Positions 33,724 to 42,840 of a stretch of 64,000 nucleotides of DNA are shown piece after piece; position 1 is the stretch's first letter; each line of letters starts with the position of its first letter. Under the pieces are notes generated by a model, which was given only the letters and a program-made list of their open reading frames with translations, had not been told where the DNA came from and searched no databases. The stretch lies in the NCBI GenBank assembly GCA_030832095.1, contig JAURJT010000028.1:1-64000 (forward strand). The letters are read 5' to 3'. The translations under genes were made by a program, and so were the position numbers. This DNA is from Gammaproteobacteria bacterium. GTDB lineage: Bacteria > Pseudomonadota > Gammaproteobacteria > Burkholderiales > Burkholderiaceae_B.

Positions 33724-35040
33724 ATGAAGCGCAGGGATTTTCTATCCGCCAGCCTGATCGCCTCCCTCGCAGGGCTGGGTGAGTCGCGGCCCGCTTTCGC
33801 GCAAAATCTACCTTTTTCGCCTGAGCCGGGCGCCACACTCGAGGTCTTTCGCTGGAAGCGATACATTGAAGAGGATGAAGAGCAGTACCTGCAAAATATC
33901 GCTCAGTTCTCAGCGCTCACTGGCGTAAAGGTCAACGTCCGTCACATCAACGTTCTAGAGCTCCCGTGGGCGATTGACGATCTGTATTTCGGGCGGCAGC
34001 ATGCCGATATCGTGTTGGGTATTGACGGCGAAGCCTACCGCTACAAAGACCTATGGATGCAAGTCAATGATTTAGAGGCGAGCCTTCGGCCCGAGATCGG
34101 CGCATGGCATCCAATTGCTGAGGCATACCTCCATGCAAACGGCAAAGACTGGATGGGGATTGCGCTGGGGATGGCGGGCAACAGCTGCTATCAGCGGATC
34201 AGCTATTTGAAGCAAGCAGGTTTTAGCCAGATGCCTGAGGATACGGCGGGCTTTCTTGAGCTATGCAAGAGCCTAAACAGCATAGGCAAGCCTGCGGGCT
34301 TCGCGCTGTATCAATCTCGAGCAGAAGGCAATAGCTTTGCCTATTGGCTGCTATGGGCCTTCGGTGCTTATCCGATTAATGCCTTCAATCAAGTGAGCCT
34401 TGAGAGCGCTGAGACACTGGTAGCGCTGAACTACGCGAAACGCTTATATCAAGAGCTGATGCCTGGCTGCATAGAGTGGGGTGACGTCCACAACAATCAG
34501 TTTTATCTGAACGATCAACTCAGCATGACCTACAACGGCATGAATATTTATGATGCGGCCGCAAATTTTGGTGATGAACAGCAAGAAAAAATCATCGAAG
34601 ACACGCGCTGCGGACTTTTGCCTCGCAATGCTGCGGGTCAGCCGATAGAAAGCGGTTTTTTCTTAAATCAGCTGATCAATCAACAAACGCGTTATCCAAA
34701 AGCGGCAAAAGCGCTCATCTACTTCATGATGCAATCGAAACAATACGCAGCCTGGGTGACGGCCGCCCAAGGCTTTATTTCGTCGGTGCATACCAAAGGT
34801 GATGACAACCCGATTTGGACGAAAGCACCACAAATCGCTGCGTTTAAAGATGCCGCCCAGACAACGCGCCCCTTTCCCTGGGGTGGGCGCCCCGGCCTGC
34901 CAGCCTCACGCATTCGGGGCAACATGATGGTCGCGAAAATGTTTACAGAAGTTGTTCAAGGTAAAGAAACACCGCAGGATGCCATGAGAGTTTGGGCACA
35001 GAGAATGCAACGCGTGGTGCGCCGAGGCGACGACATTTAA
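33724..35040 (+). CDS. Orphan family-1 solute-binding protein, Tat-exported
   Basis: About 438 residues from ATG at 33724 (a TTG 18 bases earlier is in frame). The N-terminus is a Tat signal (KRRDFLSASLIASLAG, ending PAFAQ). Binding-protein features are LEVFRWKRYIEEDEEQYLQN, ADIVLGIDGEAYRYKDLWMQ and FAYWLLWAFGAYPIN. It lacks the DDIN ending of the two sia-linked paralogues. No transport partners are adjacent. The neighbour across the divergent promoter is the polyferredoxin membrane protein. Confidence 0.75.
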   Translation: MKRRDFLSASLIASLAGLGESRPAFAQNLPFSPEPGATLEVFRWKRYIEEDEEQYLQNIAQFSALTGVKVNVRHINVLELPWAIDDLYFGRQHADIVLGIDGEAYRYKDLWMQVNDLEASLRPEIGAWHPIAEAYLHANGKDWMGIALGMAGNSCYQRISYLKQAGFSQMPEDTAGFLELCKSLNSIGKPAGFALYQSRAEGNSFAYWLLWAFGAYPINAFNQVSLESAETLVALNYAKRLYQELMPGCIEWGDVHNNQFYLNDQLSMTYNGMNIYDAAANFGDEQQEKIIEDTRCGLLPRNAAGQPIESGFFLNQLINQQTRYPKAAKALIYFMMQSKQYAAWVTAAQGFISSVHTKGDDNPIWTKAPQIAAFKDAAQTTRPFPWGGRPGLPASRIRGNMMVAKMFTEVVQGKETPQDAMRVWAQRMQRVVRRGDDI

Positions 35041-35077
35041 GCAATGCCCTTTGAGAGGCGCGAGCGGATTCATAGAA

Positions 35078-35096
35078 AGCCGTCTCTTACACGGCT
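35078..35096. terminator. Weak hairpin between convergent genes
   Basis: Stem AGCCGT / ACGGCT (6 bp) with a 7-base loop, between the binding-protein stop and the DUF5672 gene stop. No T-run, so it is a weak candidate. Confidence 0.3.
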
Positions 35097-35131
35097 GATC
35101 TTATGCCTGCTGATCCATGTGTCGTCGCTCT

Positions 35132-35890
35132 TCAATCTGCCTTGATATAGAAGCTTCCGGCAAAATGTCCATGAAAACCAAAACTGCTTCCGAACCACGG
35201 TGAACCAGCATTCGTTTCAATGCTGAATCTATCGGCAAGCTCAGCAGGTGCAAAGCGGATACCGTACTGTTGCTCAAGGATAGGACGGTAAATTTTGCAA
35301 ATCAGATTGTCCTCTGGGATTGAATACCCAAGAAACTTATCTGCACAGATATCAATCGTTTGCAGGCCCTGAATCAAACGCTCAAGCGTATAGCGACGTC
35401 TCAAATCAAGCATGGCACGATACAGTTTTTTTGATCGCAATGAAAAACCGCCATTACCCACGTCGCGACCAGTACTTTCATGCGGCCACGACGCACCGAT
35501 ATAGTCATATTGCAAGAACTGGTCTGTCCACGCCTGATAGTTGACGGCATAGCCATCTGCCTGAACCACCAAATTAAAGTCGGTATCCACTGTTTTGGGC
35601 AGAAGGTCTAAGGTCAGCTCATTAAGCTGATCGTTGAACGACCGATTCAACTCGAACGGCTCGATCCTAACCCACACCACAAAAGCGGCACCCCACCTCG
35701 CGACAAGCTCGGCCTCGATAGGGCACGCCGCATTGCTGAACCAAAACACCCGCTTCACGTCGAAACCGTGGCATGCACTGAGGGTCTTAAGAGTCCTTAA
35801 GACTGCTAACCCAGCCTTGTCATGGCTACGCGTTTCGATGCAAGACAGACTGAACGTAGGCACCGCAAAGGATTGCGTCATTGGTTTCAC
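35132..35890 (-). CDS. DUF5672 glycosyltransferase-like protein
   Basis: 252 residues. It shows the DUF5672 pattern: LNLDLLPKTVDTDFNLVVQ-type core seen as FNLVVQADGYAVNYQAWT, then YDYIGASWPH and VGNGGFSLRSKKL. It ends with EDNLICKIYRPIL and SFGFHGHF. This family is a GT-A-like glycosyltransferase relative. No signal peptide. GTG at 35890 or ATG at 35881 could start it. It is divergent from the T3SS chaperone gene and may modify a surface glycan; the acceptor is unknown. Confidence 0.7.
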   Translation of the reverse strand: MKPMTQSFAVPTFSLSCIETRSHDKAGLAVLRTLKTLSACHGFDVKRVFWFSNAACPIEAELVARWGAAFVVWVRIEPFELNRSFNDQLNELTLDLLPKTVDTDFNLVVQADGYAVNYQAWTDQFLQYDYIGASWPHESTGRDVGNGGFSLRSKKLYRAMLDLRRRYTLERLIQGLQTIDICADKFLGYSIPEDNLICKIYRPILEQQYGIRFAPAELADRFSIETNAGSPWFGSSFGFHGHFAGSFYIKAD

Positions 35891-35987
35891 ACCACCACCC
35901 GGATTATTGCAATTAAACCATTGATTTAATTGAATTTATTTTTAATATGACTATGTAGATTGCAAATCCATTCAAACACTGAGAATA

Positions 35988-36002
35988 TAGTACTTTAGTA
36001 TT
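35988..36002 (+). promoter_or_regulatory. ACTTTAGT box upstream of translocator chaperone operon
   Basis: TAGTACTTTAGTATT with core 35992-35999. It lies 33 bases before the GTG start of the chaperone gene and probably drives the chaperone and sctE. Confidence 0.65.
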
Positions 36003-36032
36003 AAATTCTTTTTGAACTGGCAGGGGTATCTA

Positions 36033-36551
36033 GTGGGCTACTTAGATCAAAAAAAGCTCTCGAGCGAAGACTCGATGCGCTACTTTCAAGACGTACTCTC
36101 AAAGCTCGATTTATCTTCTGGCCGCGAGATCGGCACACAACTTGGTTTTAGCCCAAAGTATTTTGACGCCATGTATGCCATCGGTGTCAAATATTACGAC
36201 AACAATCGGCTAGAAGACGCCATCAAGATTCTTTATCAATTAACTGTGGTTCAGCCAAGCGCATCGCGAAATTACAAAGCTTTGGGCGCTTGCTTGCAAG
36301 CGAAAGAAGACTACGCAACCGCGATTACCGTTTATGGCTCGGCTGTCGCCTTAGCTGCAATGGATGCGGAAATCCATTTTTACGTAGGCCAATGTCAGTT
36401 TTTGATGGGCGACTTTTCACAAGCGTCGATCACGCTCAAATTGGCAAGTCGCCTTTGCGAAAAATACCCAGACAAATGGGCGCATATTGCACATCACGCT
36501 AAAGACCTTTGTGCACGCGCGACCCAGCGCGCTGGTAAAGAAGCGAAGTAA
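36033..36551 (+). CDS. SycD/LcrH-type T3SS translocator chaperone
   Basis: About 172 residues. GTG at 36033 is chosen because AGGGG lies eight bases upstream; a TTG at 36012 has none. Three tetratricopeptide-like repeats are visible: YDNNRLEDAIKILYQLTVVQ, NYKALGACLQAKEDYATAI and HFYVGQCQFLMGDFSQA. This is the class II chaperone layout (LcrH/SycD/BcrH1), which holds the hydrophobic translocators in the cytoplasm. The sctE translocator follows 79 bases downstream, the usual order. Confidence 0.85.
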   Translation: MGYLDQKKLSSEDSMRYFQDVLSKLDLSSGREIGTQLGFSPKYFDAMYAIGVKYYDNNRLEDAIKILYQLTVVQPSASRNYKALGACLQAKEDYATAITVYGSAVALAAMDAEIHFYVGQCQFLMGDFSQASITLKLASRLCEKYPDKWAHIAHHAKDLCARATQRAGKEAK

Positions 36552-36630
36552 CTCAACCGCTGATACGGATTCACCCTACCGTGCGATTCAAGCGCGCGCG
36601 CAGTATTCGATAGATTAATTAGGATTTTGT

Positions 36631-38115
36631 ATGGCAACTGATCGATTAGGTAATCTTCCACCGTCACTCCCTCCAACCACTGGGTTTGACACAACACCGC
36701 CCAACGGCGGAGCCGCGGCTGTTGGTGGAACCCAAGGCACAGCGCCGTTAGGAACAGTTACCCCTGAAACCATTGCTGCTGCGCGCCCCAACGTGCTCTC
36801 GCCGGCACTCTCGGCCCAAAAACCAAATATATCGCCTTTAGATCGCCCCAAGATTGTGCTGCCAAGTGACACCTCCAGCCTCTCGGTGGGAGATCTCATT
36901 CAGATCATTCAATCCGAAATCCAAAAAACTTCTGAAGCGCTAGCGCAAGCCCAGAACTCGCAGATCAAACAAGACAGTCTGAAACAACAAGCTGCAAACA
37001 ACTCACAGATCACGGCGTTAAAAGAGGCTGCAGATCAGATCGTAGAAATTCAAAAAGAACGAGAGGCGATGGAAATTGCCCAATGGTGCATGACAGCGTT
37101 TAGTATTTTTATGACCGTCTGTACCGCAGGCTCTTTAGGTGTTGTGTTCGGCCCGCTCATGGTAGCCGCCACGGTTGTGACTCAAGTGCCGATCGAAGGA
37201 AAAAACTTTTCTGGCTGGCTGACCGAGGGAATCGGTGAGGGCGTTGGTCAAATGCAAAAAGCCATGTTGCGACAAATGCTAAAGGATAAGGGAATCGAAC
37301 CTACTCCAGAAGCTATGGCTAAGATGAACCACGAAATCGAAAGTAATCAAGACTACTACGCAATGGCCATTATGATCGCGGCTGAAATTACCATAGCAGT
37401 CGTGGTTGCCATCGCCACCTTTGGGGCGGACGCCGGGCCTGCGGCAGCAGGCGCTGCTCAAGGCGTCGCGCAAGAGAGCACCGCTGCAGCAATTAACATT
37501 GCCAGCGAAATCGCCGAAACCACAATGAAAGAGGCCGCAGACCTCGCGACAAAAACCACTGAAACAGTGATTAAACAAACCACTGATGTGATACAAAAAA
37601 CGGCTCAGACTGCGGTCGAACAAGCAGAGAATCTTGTCCAACAAACTGTTCAAGAGTCGACCGCTCAAGCGACCAACATCGTTACAGAGGCCGTACAGCA
37701 AACAACAAAGGAAGCGACCGACATTACGGCCCAAACCGCCAAAGCAACGCTTGAGACTTCTGAAAAAGTTGCTGACGCAGCGACTAAAACTGCCGCTGAA
37801 GGTGCGCAACAGCTTGCCAAGGCACAGAAATACTTTAGTTTGGCTCAAACTGTTGGGACAACCGTCAAAGACCTGGCCTTGGACGGCGTCAATATCCACA
37901 CTGCAGTGTTGCAGTACGAAAACAGCGAAAACTTAGCCGAAGCCGACAAAACAAAAGGCTATGTCAAGTTTCTTCAGCAGATTCTAAAAGCCGATCAAGA
38001 GTTTTTGAAGGAACTCATTGAGATGCAGGCAAACATTGCAGACACGACAAAAAGCATCTTGCAGACGGAACATGCCACGAACATGCACATCGCCAATCTC
38101 ACAACGCACGCTTGA
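36631..38115 (+). CDS. sctE: T3SS major (pore-forming) translocator, YopB/BopB-like
   Basis: 494 residues. AGGA eight bases before ATG. After a disordered, Pro/Thr-rich start and a coiled coil come two hydrophobic helices: near residues 150-185 (MTAFSIFMTVCTAGSLGVVF) and near 245-275 (MAIMIAAEITIAVVVAIATF), the hairpin expected in YopB/IpaB/BopB proteins. The region near residues 295-395 is a Thr/Gln/Ala-rich coiled coil with repeated TETVIKQTTDVIQKT- and TAQATNIVTEAVQQT-like units. Downstream of its chaperone. Forms the host-membrane pore together with SctB. Confidence 0.82.
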   Translation: MATDRLGNLPPSLPPTTGFDTTPPNGGAAAVGGTQGTAPLGTVTPETIAAARPNVLSPALSAQKPNISPLDRPKIVLPSDTSSLSVGDLIQIIQSEIQKTSEALAQAQNSQIKQDSLKQQAANNSQITALKEAADQIVEIQKEREAMEIAQWCMTAFSIFMTVCTAGSLGVVFGPLMVAATVVTQVPIEGKNFSGWLTEGIGEGVGQMQKAMLRQMLKDKGIEPTPEAMAKMNHEIESNQDYYAMAIMIAAEITIAVVVAIATFGADAGPAAAGAAQGVAQESTAAAINIASEIAETTMKEAADLATKTTETVIKQTTDVIQKTAQTAVEQAENLVQQTVQESTAQATNIVTEAVQQTTKEATDITAQTAKATLETSEKVADAATKTAAEGAQQLAKAQKYFSLAQTVGTTVKDLALDGVNIHTAVLQYENSENLAEADKTKGYVKFLQQILKADQEFLKELIEMQANIADTTKSILQTEHATNMHIANLTTHA

Positions 38116-38195
38116 CGAAGCTATCGCATCCTAACGCGGGTGCGCCTCGTAGGCGCGCGAATGAGAATCAGCAGCCAAATAGGGCGGGGAGGAAG

Positions 38196-38513
38196 TCAAC
38201 TTGCGAGCATCAACGTCATCGAAAGATCGACCTGCTGCACGACTGCTGTAGTTTGAATGGTCTGCTCTTCGCAGAGGATTTTCATCGCAAGCTTGCCGCT
38301 CTTTGTTGTAAAAGGAACCACCTCGCCCAGCGTTCTAGAGACCTCAAACAAACGTTTCAGATCTTGAGGGGTTCCGTGAATTGAGTCAAAAATTAAAGTC
38401 ACTTCATTTTGTTTGGCCATTACTCTGACCTGTTCATCAATCACAATGAAATCGCCATCAGGAATTTCGCCATCAATGCCAAAAGCACTATAAAATTCAG
38501 TTACCGTTATCAT
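38196..38513 (-). CDS. Small acidic protein, possible T3SS chaperone
   Basis: 105 residues. AGGTGAG lies six bases before ATG, a strong ribosome binding site. The protein is acidic with alternating strands (FIVIDEQVRVMAKQNEVTLI, AMKILCEEQTIQTTAVVQQV), which would suit a CesT-like fold, although it is shorter than usual. No family is firmly recognised. It lies between the translocator and the export-apparatus operon. A 90-codon frame on the opposite strand is taken as a shadow. Confidence 0.5.
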   Translation of the reverse strand: MITVTEFYSAFGIDGEIPDGDFIVIDEQVRVMAKQNEVTLIFDSIHGTPQDLKRLFEVSRTLGEVVPFTTKSGKLAMKILCEEQTIQTTAVVQQVDLSMTLMLAS

Positions 38514-38539
38514 TTATCTCACCTATCCCTCATACTGCC

Positions 38540-38830
38540 ATGGCTAGCGTTGATCCCAAAGTCATCCAAGACATCCGTATTCGAAAGCAAGCACAAGAGC
38601 TTCTCAAAAAATCGAATGAAGTGAAAGCGATGGGCGAGCGCCTCGTTGAACTGTCAGGCATTAAAGAGCGCGGCATTAATCCGAGCGAGCTCAACATCAG
38701 TGATGAGCACCTCCCTGAGCTCTTAAAAGCAGCGTACAACGCTTTGAACACTGGTGAACTGTTTGCTGATGTCCCAGCCACCAGTCCAACCGCTACGGCA
38801 CCCACGCGCACCAGACGCCAGTTAATTTGA
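38540..38830 (+). CDS. Small helical protein of unknown function in T3SS locus
   Basis: 96 residues. Mostly helical and charged (QDIRIRKQAQELLKKSNEVK, DEHLPELLKAAYNALNTGEL) with a Pro/Thr/Arg-rich tail. No clear ribosome binding site precedes the ATG, and the gene is divergent by 26 bases from the gene before it. It ends three bases before the sctU stop on the other strand. Location suggests a T3SS accessory protein; unconfirmed. Confidence 0.45.
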   Translation: MASVDPKVIQDIRIRKQAQELLKKSNEVKAMGERLVELSGIKERGINPSELNISDEHLPELLKAAYNALNTGELFADVPATSPTATAPTRTRRQLI

Positions 38831-38833
38831 CCG

Positions 38834-39913
38834 CTACACATTATCTTCAGGACCTGGATAGACCCTCTGAGGATAATTGACATATAACCAGCGCACTAAT
38901 TTGGCAACCGGCTCGACCAAGTCAGACGGCACAAAATCATTCACATCGCAAGCGTCGTTTAAGCCCCTTGCCAGACCGATATCTTCGTAAGTTGGGATGC
39001 CTTCACGTTCTGCTTCCATAATAATGCGCTCAGCCTGTGCGCCCATGCCTTTACAAACGACATAGGGCAACGCGACAAAATCTGGTGCGTAGCGCAGGGC
39101 AACCGCAACGTGCGTAGGGTTGCGCACCACCACGCTCGCATTTTTTGTTCGTTTAGCACTCGTATCGTTCACGATTTCGTGCGCCATCTGCCGACGATGA
39201 CCTTTCATTTCAGGCGAGCCTTCTGACTCTTTGTATTCGCGGTGTACCTCATCAATGCTCATTTTTAGACCACTGATATAAATGATGCGCTGAATCACCC
39301 AATCGATCACCGCCACCGGGACCATCGCGAGCACCGTGAACAAGATCAGGTTATACACGGTCGAGGAGGCAAGGCGTAAGCCACAAAATATATCGAGTCG
39401 GCAAGAATATATTTTCTCAACAAGATTTTTTTCGCCAGAGATCACATGCCAGGCGACCGCTAATATGATCAGTGTTTTGACTAAATTCACGGCAAATTGC
39501 ACAAGCGTCTTTTTTGAAAACAGATTGGTGGCGTTGCTGACTGGATTTAAAGACTGCATGCCCTGCCCCAGCTTCGCCGCTGAAAAATAAATCCCAATCT
39601 GTAGCACGTTACTGAGAATTCCGGCTAAAACGATTGCCACAAATACGACACCAGACACAGAGAGTATCTGAGTCAAAGCCACGCGTAAAAAATTATCTGC
39701 CGCCACCGGGAAATCAGGCCGATTGGCTAATTGCACGCCTTCAATCATTGCGAGCCTAAAAGCCTTGGGCACATCCGGGCCAACCATAGAAAGCCCTATC
39801 ACACCCGCGACAACGACAGCCGTTGATACCACCTCACGTGACGACATGAGATTGCCCTGCTCTCGGGCATCTCGCAGTTTTTTCGCGGTTGGTTGTTCAG
39901 TTTTTTCAGACAT
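38834..39913 (-). CDS. sctU: T3SS export switch protein SctU
   Basis: About 359 residues. ATG at 39913 overlaps the sctT stop (ATGTCTGA). It begins MSEKTEQPTAKKLRDAREQG, the standard SctU/FlhB opening, followed by four membrane segments and a cytoplasmic domain with the autocleavage motif NPTH in VVVRNPTHVAVALRY. Self-cleavage between Asn and Pro sets the switch from needle to translocator export. Last gene of the sctQ(C)-R-S-T-U operon. Confidence 0.95.
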   Translation of the reverse strand: MSEKTEQPTAKKLRDAREQGNLMSSREVVSTAVVVAGVIGLSMVGPDVPKAFRLAMIEGVQLANRPDFPVAADNFLRVALTQILSVSGVVFVAIVLAGILSNVLQIGIYFSAAKLGQGMQSLNPVSNATNLFSKKTLVQFAVNLVKTLIILAVAWHVISGEKNLVEKIYSCRLDIFCGLRLASSTVYNLILFTVLAMVPVAVIDWVIQRIIYISGLKMSIDEVHREYKESEGSPEMKGHRRQMAHEIVNDTSAKRTKNASVVVRNPTHVAVALRYAPDFVALPYVVCKGMGAQAERIIMEAEREGIPTYEDIGLARGLNDACDVNDFVPSDLVEPVAKLVRWLYVNYPQRVYPGPEDNV

Positions 39914-40676
39914 AGCCAAACATCCTCATCGTGACACGCAGCGCATCAAGAACCGCAGCATTAATTTTTGGCAAAAGCGGGATCATCATCGTGATTGCCA
40001 ACAACGCTTTTATTGGCTGTGCCATTGAAAATACATTCATCGATTGAGCAAAGCGGCTTGCAATGGCTAGCGCCACCTCAGCCATAAACATCGCCACCAT
40101 GACAGGCAAGGCCAGTATTGCAAAGAGTCGTAAATAATTGATAAGTAGTTGCGTTAAGGTATCGTTGAGTTTTTGATTACCGAAATTAAGCATCTCAACG
40201 CTACCAACCGGAAGTAAAGAAAACGAGCTACCCAATAAGTTCACGAGGGTATTCAAGCCACCTTCGGTTAAAAAATAAGTCATGATCGTTAAAGAGAGCA
40301 GCTGACCCAGCATCGACGTCTGCTCACCAGAGGTTGGATTAAACGAATCTGTGACCGCTGCGCCACGCTGATTATCGATCACGTCACCGATGATCTCTGG
40401 GATTCTGAGCGGCAAACTCACAATCAAACTCATCAGCGCTCCAATCACTAGCTCTTTGATCAATAGCAACTGAAAGGGCGCCTGATCGTCGAATTTCAGA
40501 TCTTGATTCAATAAGGGAAAGGCCAACAGCGGCGTGATACTCGCGCAAAACACCACTTTCACCATTCTCGGCACATCATCGCCACCAATCAATGGTAAAA
40601 AACTGATGAAGGTATAGACACGCGCAAACACCAAAACGGCAACGCCATACATCTCAGGCGCAATTTGTAACGGCAT
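39906..40676 (-). CDS. sctT: T3SS export apparatus protein SctT
   Basis: 256 residues with about six hydrophobic segments. SctT/FliR pattern: ARVYTFISFLPLIGGDDVPR near the start, IGALMSLIVSLPLRIPEIIG, and the conserved DNQRGAAVTDSFNPTSGEQT in the middle. Part of the R-S-T gate complex in the inner membrane. Overlaps sctU by eight bases. Confidence 0.95.
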   Translation of the reverse strand: MPLQIAPEMYGVAVLVFARVYTFISFLPLIGGDDVPRMVKVVFCASITPLLAFPLLNQDLKFDDQAPFQLLLIKELVIGALMSLIVSLPLRIPEIIGDVIDNQRGAAVTDSFNPTSGEQTSMLGQLLSLTIMTYFLTEGGLNTLVNLLGSSFSLLPVGSVEMLNFGNQKLNDTLTQLLINYLRLFAILALPVMVAMFMAEVALAIASRFAQSMNVFSMAQPIKALLAITMMIPLLPKINAAVLDALRVTMRMFGYV

Positions 40677-40709
40677 AGGTGCGGGTTCCTTTATCGCTCG
40701 CGCGTCGCC

Positions 40710-40976
40710 CTAGACTTTGGCAATAAAATTAAATATTGTCAGGGTATACGCCGCTAGCGAACTCGCTAGTGACGCATAAGTCGCGAAGAGCACAAAGACC
40801 ACCGCCAAGAACTTTACGGCTGTGGGCAAGCCTTGATCCTGGATCTGGGTTAAGGCCTGCACCAACGAGATCGCAATCCCCGCCACCGCAGCAGTGACGA
40901 TGACCGGCAATGAGCCAGTGAGCACCAAGCTGAGCGATTTAACCGCAAGTGAGAGAACATCATTAGTCGTGAGCAT
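40710..40976 (-). CDS. sctS: T3SS export apparatus protein SctS
   Basis: 88 residues, two membrane helices. SctS/FliQ pattern: LSLAVKSLSLVLTGSLPVIV, GIAISLVQALTQIQDQGLP and KFLAVVFVLFATYASLAS. It sits between sctT and sctR, the canonical order. Confidence 0.95.
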   Translation of the reverse strand: MLTTNDVLSLAVKSLSLVLTGSLPVIVTAAVAGIAISLVQALTQIQDQGLPTAVKFLAVVFVLFATYASLASSLAAYTLTIFNFIAKV

Positions 40977-40988
40977 CAGAGTTTTCCA

Positions 40989-41645
40989 TTAGCGCGCATA
41001 ACTCAGCACAAGCGCTTCAAACAACCGTTGCCAACCATCGAGCCCAACAAACAATAGCAGCTTAATCGGCAACGAGATCGTCACCGGCGACATCGTAGAC
41101 ATCCCCAAGGCCAATAAAATATTGGCCACAATCAGATCCAGTACGATAAAAGGTAGGTAGAGCAAAAATCCGATTTGAAAGGCTCTGGTCAACTCCGAAA
41201 TCATGAATGATGGGATCACAAAGACTAATCTCATGAGTGGCTTGTCGCTTTCAAGGATCGTATCGGCGCTGTCTTTTCCCCACAGTTTTTCTGCCGAGTT
41301 TACGAAGAATTCTTTTTGCTTAGTAAAAGTATGCTTCTCAGTAAAGTCCAAGAATGGCACTGCGACCTTTTGAATGTCATCTAAGACGGGAACGCCACGT
41401 TTAAATGAACTATCAACGACATCGATCACTTGAAGCGCAACCGGCATCATGACATACGCAGTCAGAACGATGCCCATGCTATAGATCACGATGTTAGGGG
41501 GAATAGATTGGATACCTAGGGCATTGCGCAAAAGAGACAGCACTACCGCAATCTTCACGAACGCTGTACAAGCGATCAACAGAAAGGGCAGCAAACCCAA
41601 GCCAACCAACAGGGCTAATTGATCTTGACTGACCCCCGCAAACAT
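40989..41645 (-). CDS. sctR: T3SS export apparatus protein SctR
   Basis: 218 residues with four membrane segments. SctR/FliP pattern: LLPFLLIACTAFVKIAVVLS, LLRNALGIQSIPPNIVIY, then VIPSFMISELTRAFQIGFLL, YLPFIVLDLIVANILLALGM and SPVTISLPIKLLLFVGLDGW. Forms the core of the export gate. Confidence 0.95.
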   Translation of the reverse strand: MFAGVSQDQLALLVGLGLLPFLLIACTAFVKIAVVLSLLRNALGIQSIPPNIVIYSMGIVLTAYVMMPVALQVIDVVDSSFKRGVPVLDDIQKVAVPFLDFTEKHTFTKQKEFFVNSAEKLWGKDSADTILESDKPLMRLVFVIPSFMISELTRAFQIGFLLYLPFIVLDLIVANILLALGMSTMSPVTISLPIKLLLFVGLDGWQRLFEALVLSYAR

Positions 41646-41654
41646 ATTGACCCC

Positions 41655-42032
41655 TTACCCTAGCAACTTGCTAATGCGCAGGCCAACCTTGCCTTCAACT
41701 TGCACAAGATCCCCCTCAGCGATCACCCGATCACCTGCAAGCATTTTGACCTTCGGAAAAAAACTTGTGATTTCGTCTGTCAAAATGGTGCCGACTCCAA
41801 CCTCTAACAGTTGGCCAAGGGCCATGCTCACGCTGCCAACCTGCAAGGTTAACTGCACCGGCATCGAAGCATTGGTCTGAGCAAGGCTCGTTGGCGACGC
41901 CATGGGTGCTCCGTCAACACCGAGCGGCATACCACCTGCGGGTATGCCCTGCGCCGGGATGCCCCCCGCCATCGCTGGAGCGACAGCCCCTGGTGCCATT
42001 GTTTGTAAAGTTGGTATGGTGTCTGCCATCAT
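41655..42032 (-). CDS. sctQ: SctQ C-terminal protein (SPOA domain, HrcQb-like)
   Basis: 125 residues. A Gly/Pro/Met-rich linker of ~55 residues is followed by a single SPOA domain: MPVQLTLQVGSVSMALGQLL, EGDLVQVEGKVGLRISKLLG. This corresponds to the C-terminal part of SctQ, the cytoplasmic sorting-platform ring. The N-terminal part of SctQ is a separate gene at 60379-61044 in the other T3SS run, so SctQ is split, as with HrcQa/HrcQb of plant pathogens, but the two halves are about 18 kb apart. First gene of the export-apparatus operon. Confidence 0.85.
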   Translation of the reverse strand: MMADTIPTLQTMAPGAVAPAMAGGIPAQGIPAGGMPLGVDGAPMASPTSLAQTNASMPVQLTLQVGSVSMALGQLLEVGVGTILTDEITSFFPKVKMLAGDRVIAEGDLVQVEGKVGLRISKLLG

Positions 42033-42063
42033 CGGCTCTCAATAAAAACTTGCATCAAAACAA

Positions 42064-42840
42064 TTAAATAGAATTCACAAACCCTAGCCACGACTCTGGC
42101 AAGAGCTGTAACAGGTAGATTTCAAGCGCTTTCATTGCGCCCGATAACATCAACACTCCGAAAATCAGAAAAAAGATACCGAGTGCTTTAGTCAATACGC
42201 TTTGAGTTCTTAATAATGTGGGGCGCCAGCGCGCAAACGCAGTTCTCGTTAAGTAAGCTAATAGCACTAACGGAAACGCTGCGCCAAGCCCATAAACACC
42301 TAACAAAATCGAGCCTTGCAAGATGCCTTTCAAGTCACTCGCGCCTTCAGCAACTAAGCCTGTCGTCAACAACGTGAGGGCCGAGGCGAGCATCGGGCCT
42401 GCGCAAGGTGCCCAAATCAAACTCAAAATGGCGCCCATCGACAGACAGGCAATAGGGCTCTCAAATGAGAGGGTCGCCGCGCGTTTGTTGAGATGGTTAA
42501 TGACGCCAGAATAAAAGACCCGTGCACCCGTAAAGATATGAGGTAAAAGCAAAATCAGGCCTGTCAAGACCATCAGGACTGCGCCAATCGTCTTAAACTC
42601 GGAAGGTTCAAAACCAAAGAGTGGTTCGATGAAACCGGTGATTGCCCCTAGCAGCGCGTAGAAGCCCAACATCCCCAAACCGATCCAAAGTGGCGCATGC
42701 TTGTTCTGATTTAAGGCGCCCCCCACAGCAATTGGAATAAGCGGCAAGACGCAGGGTTGGAGCGTCGACAAAAAACCCGCAACGAGCGCTAAACCAAGGT
42801 TAAGGGGTTCCAACATGGGCGGCCTAGATTCCTGTCTCAA
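42064..42840 (-). CDS. CcdA/DsbD-type transmembrane thiol-disulfide carrier
   Basis: 258 residues (TTG at 42840; an ATG at 42816 is the alternative, each with a weak ribosome binding site). Six membrane segments. The redox cysteines are in LSTLQPCVLPLIPIAVGG and SLIWAPCAGPMLASALTLL, the standard CcdA pair. Carries reducing power across the inner membrane, for cytochrome c maturation or periplasmic disulfide exchange. It lies 31 bases upstream of the sctQ(C) gene, in the same direction, so may be co-transcribed with the export operon. Confidence 0.82.
   Translation of the reverse strand: MRQESRPPMLEPLNLGLALVAGFLSTLQPCVLPLIPIAVGGALNQNKHAPLWIGLGMLGFYALLGAITGFIEPLFGFEPSEFKTIGAVLMVLTGLILLLPHIFTGARVFYSGVINHLNKRAATLSFESPIACLSMGAILSLIWAPCAGPMLASALTLLTTGLVAEGASDLKGILQGSILLGVYGLGAAFPLVLLAYLTRTAFARWRPTLLRTQSVLTKALGIFFLIFGVLMLSGAMKALEIYLLQLLPESWLGFVNSI

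Noticed and set aside
37832..37839. ACTTTAGT inside the sctE gene
   Set aside because: It lies in the coding sequence of the coiled coil, with no gene start downstream; an 8-mer is expected about once by chance in this length.
37279..37899. 206-codon minus-strand frame inside sctE
   Set aside because: Cys/Arg-rich shadow of the repetitive Gln/Thr/Ala coding sequence, no own start signal.
38112..38384. 90-codon plus-strand frame after sctE
   Set aside because: Opposite to the minus-strand gene at 38196-38513, which has a strong AGGTGAG ribosome binding site and a sensible composition.
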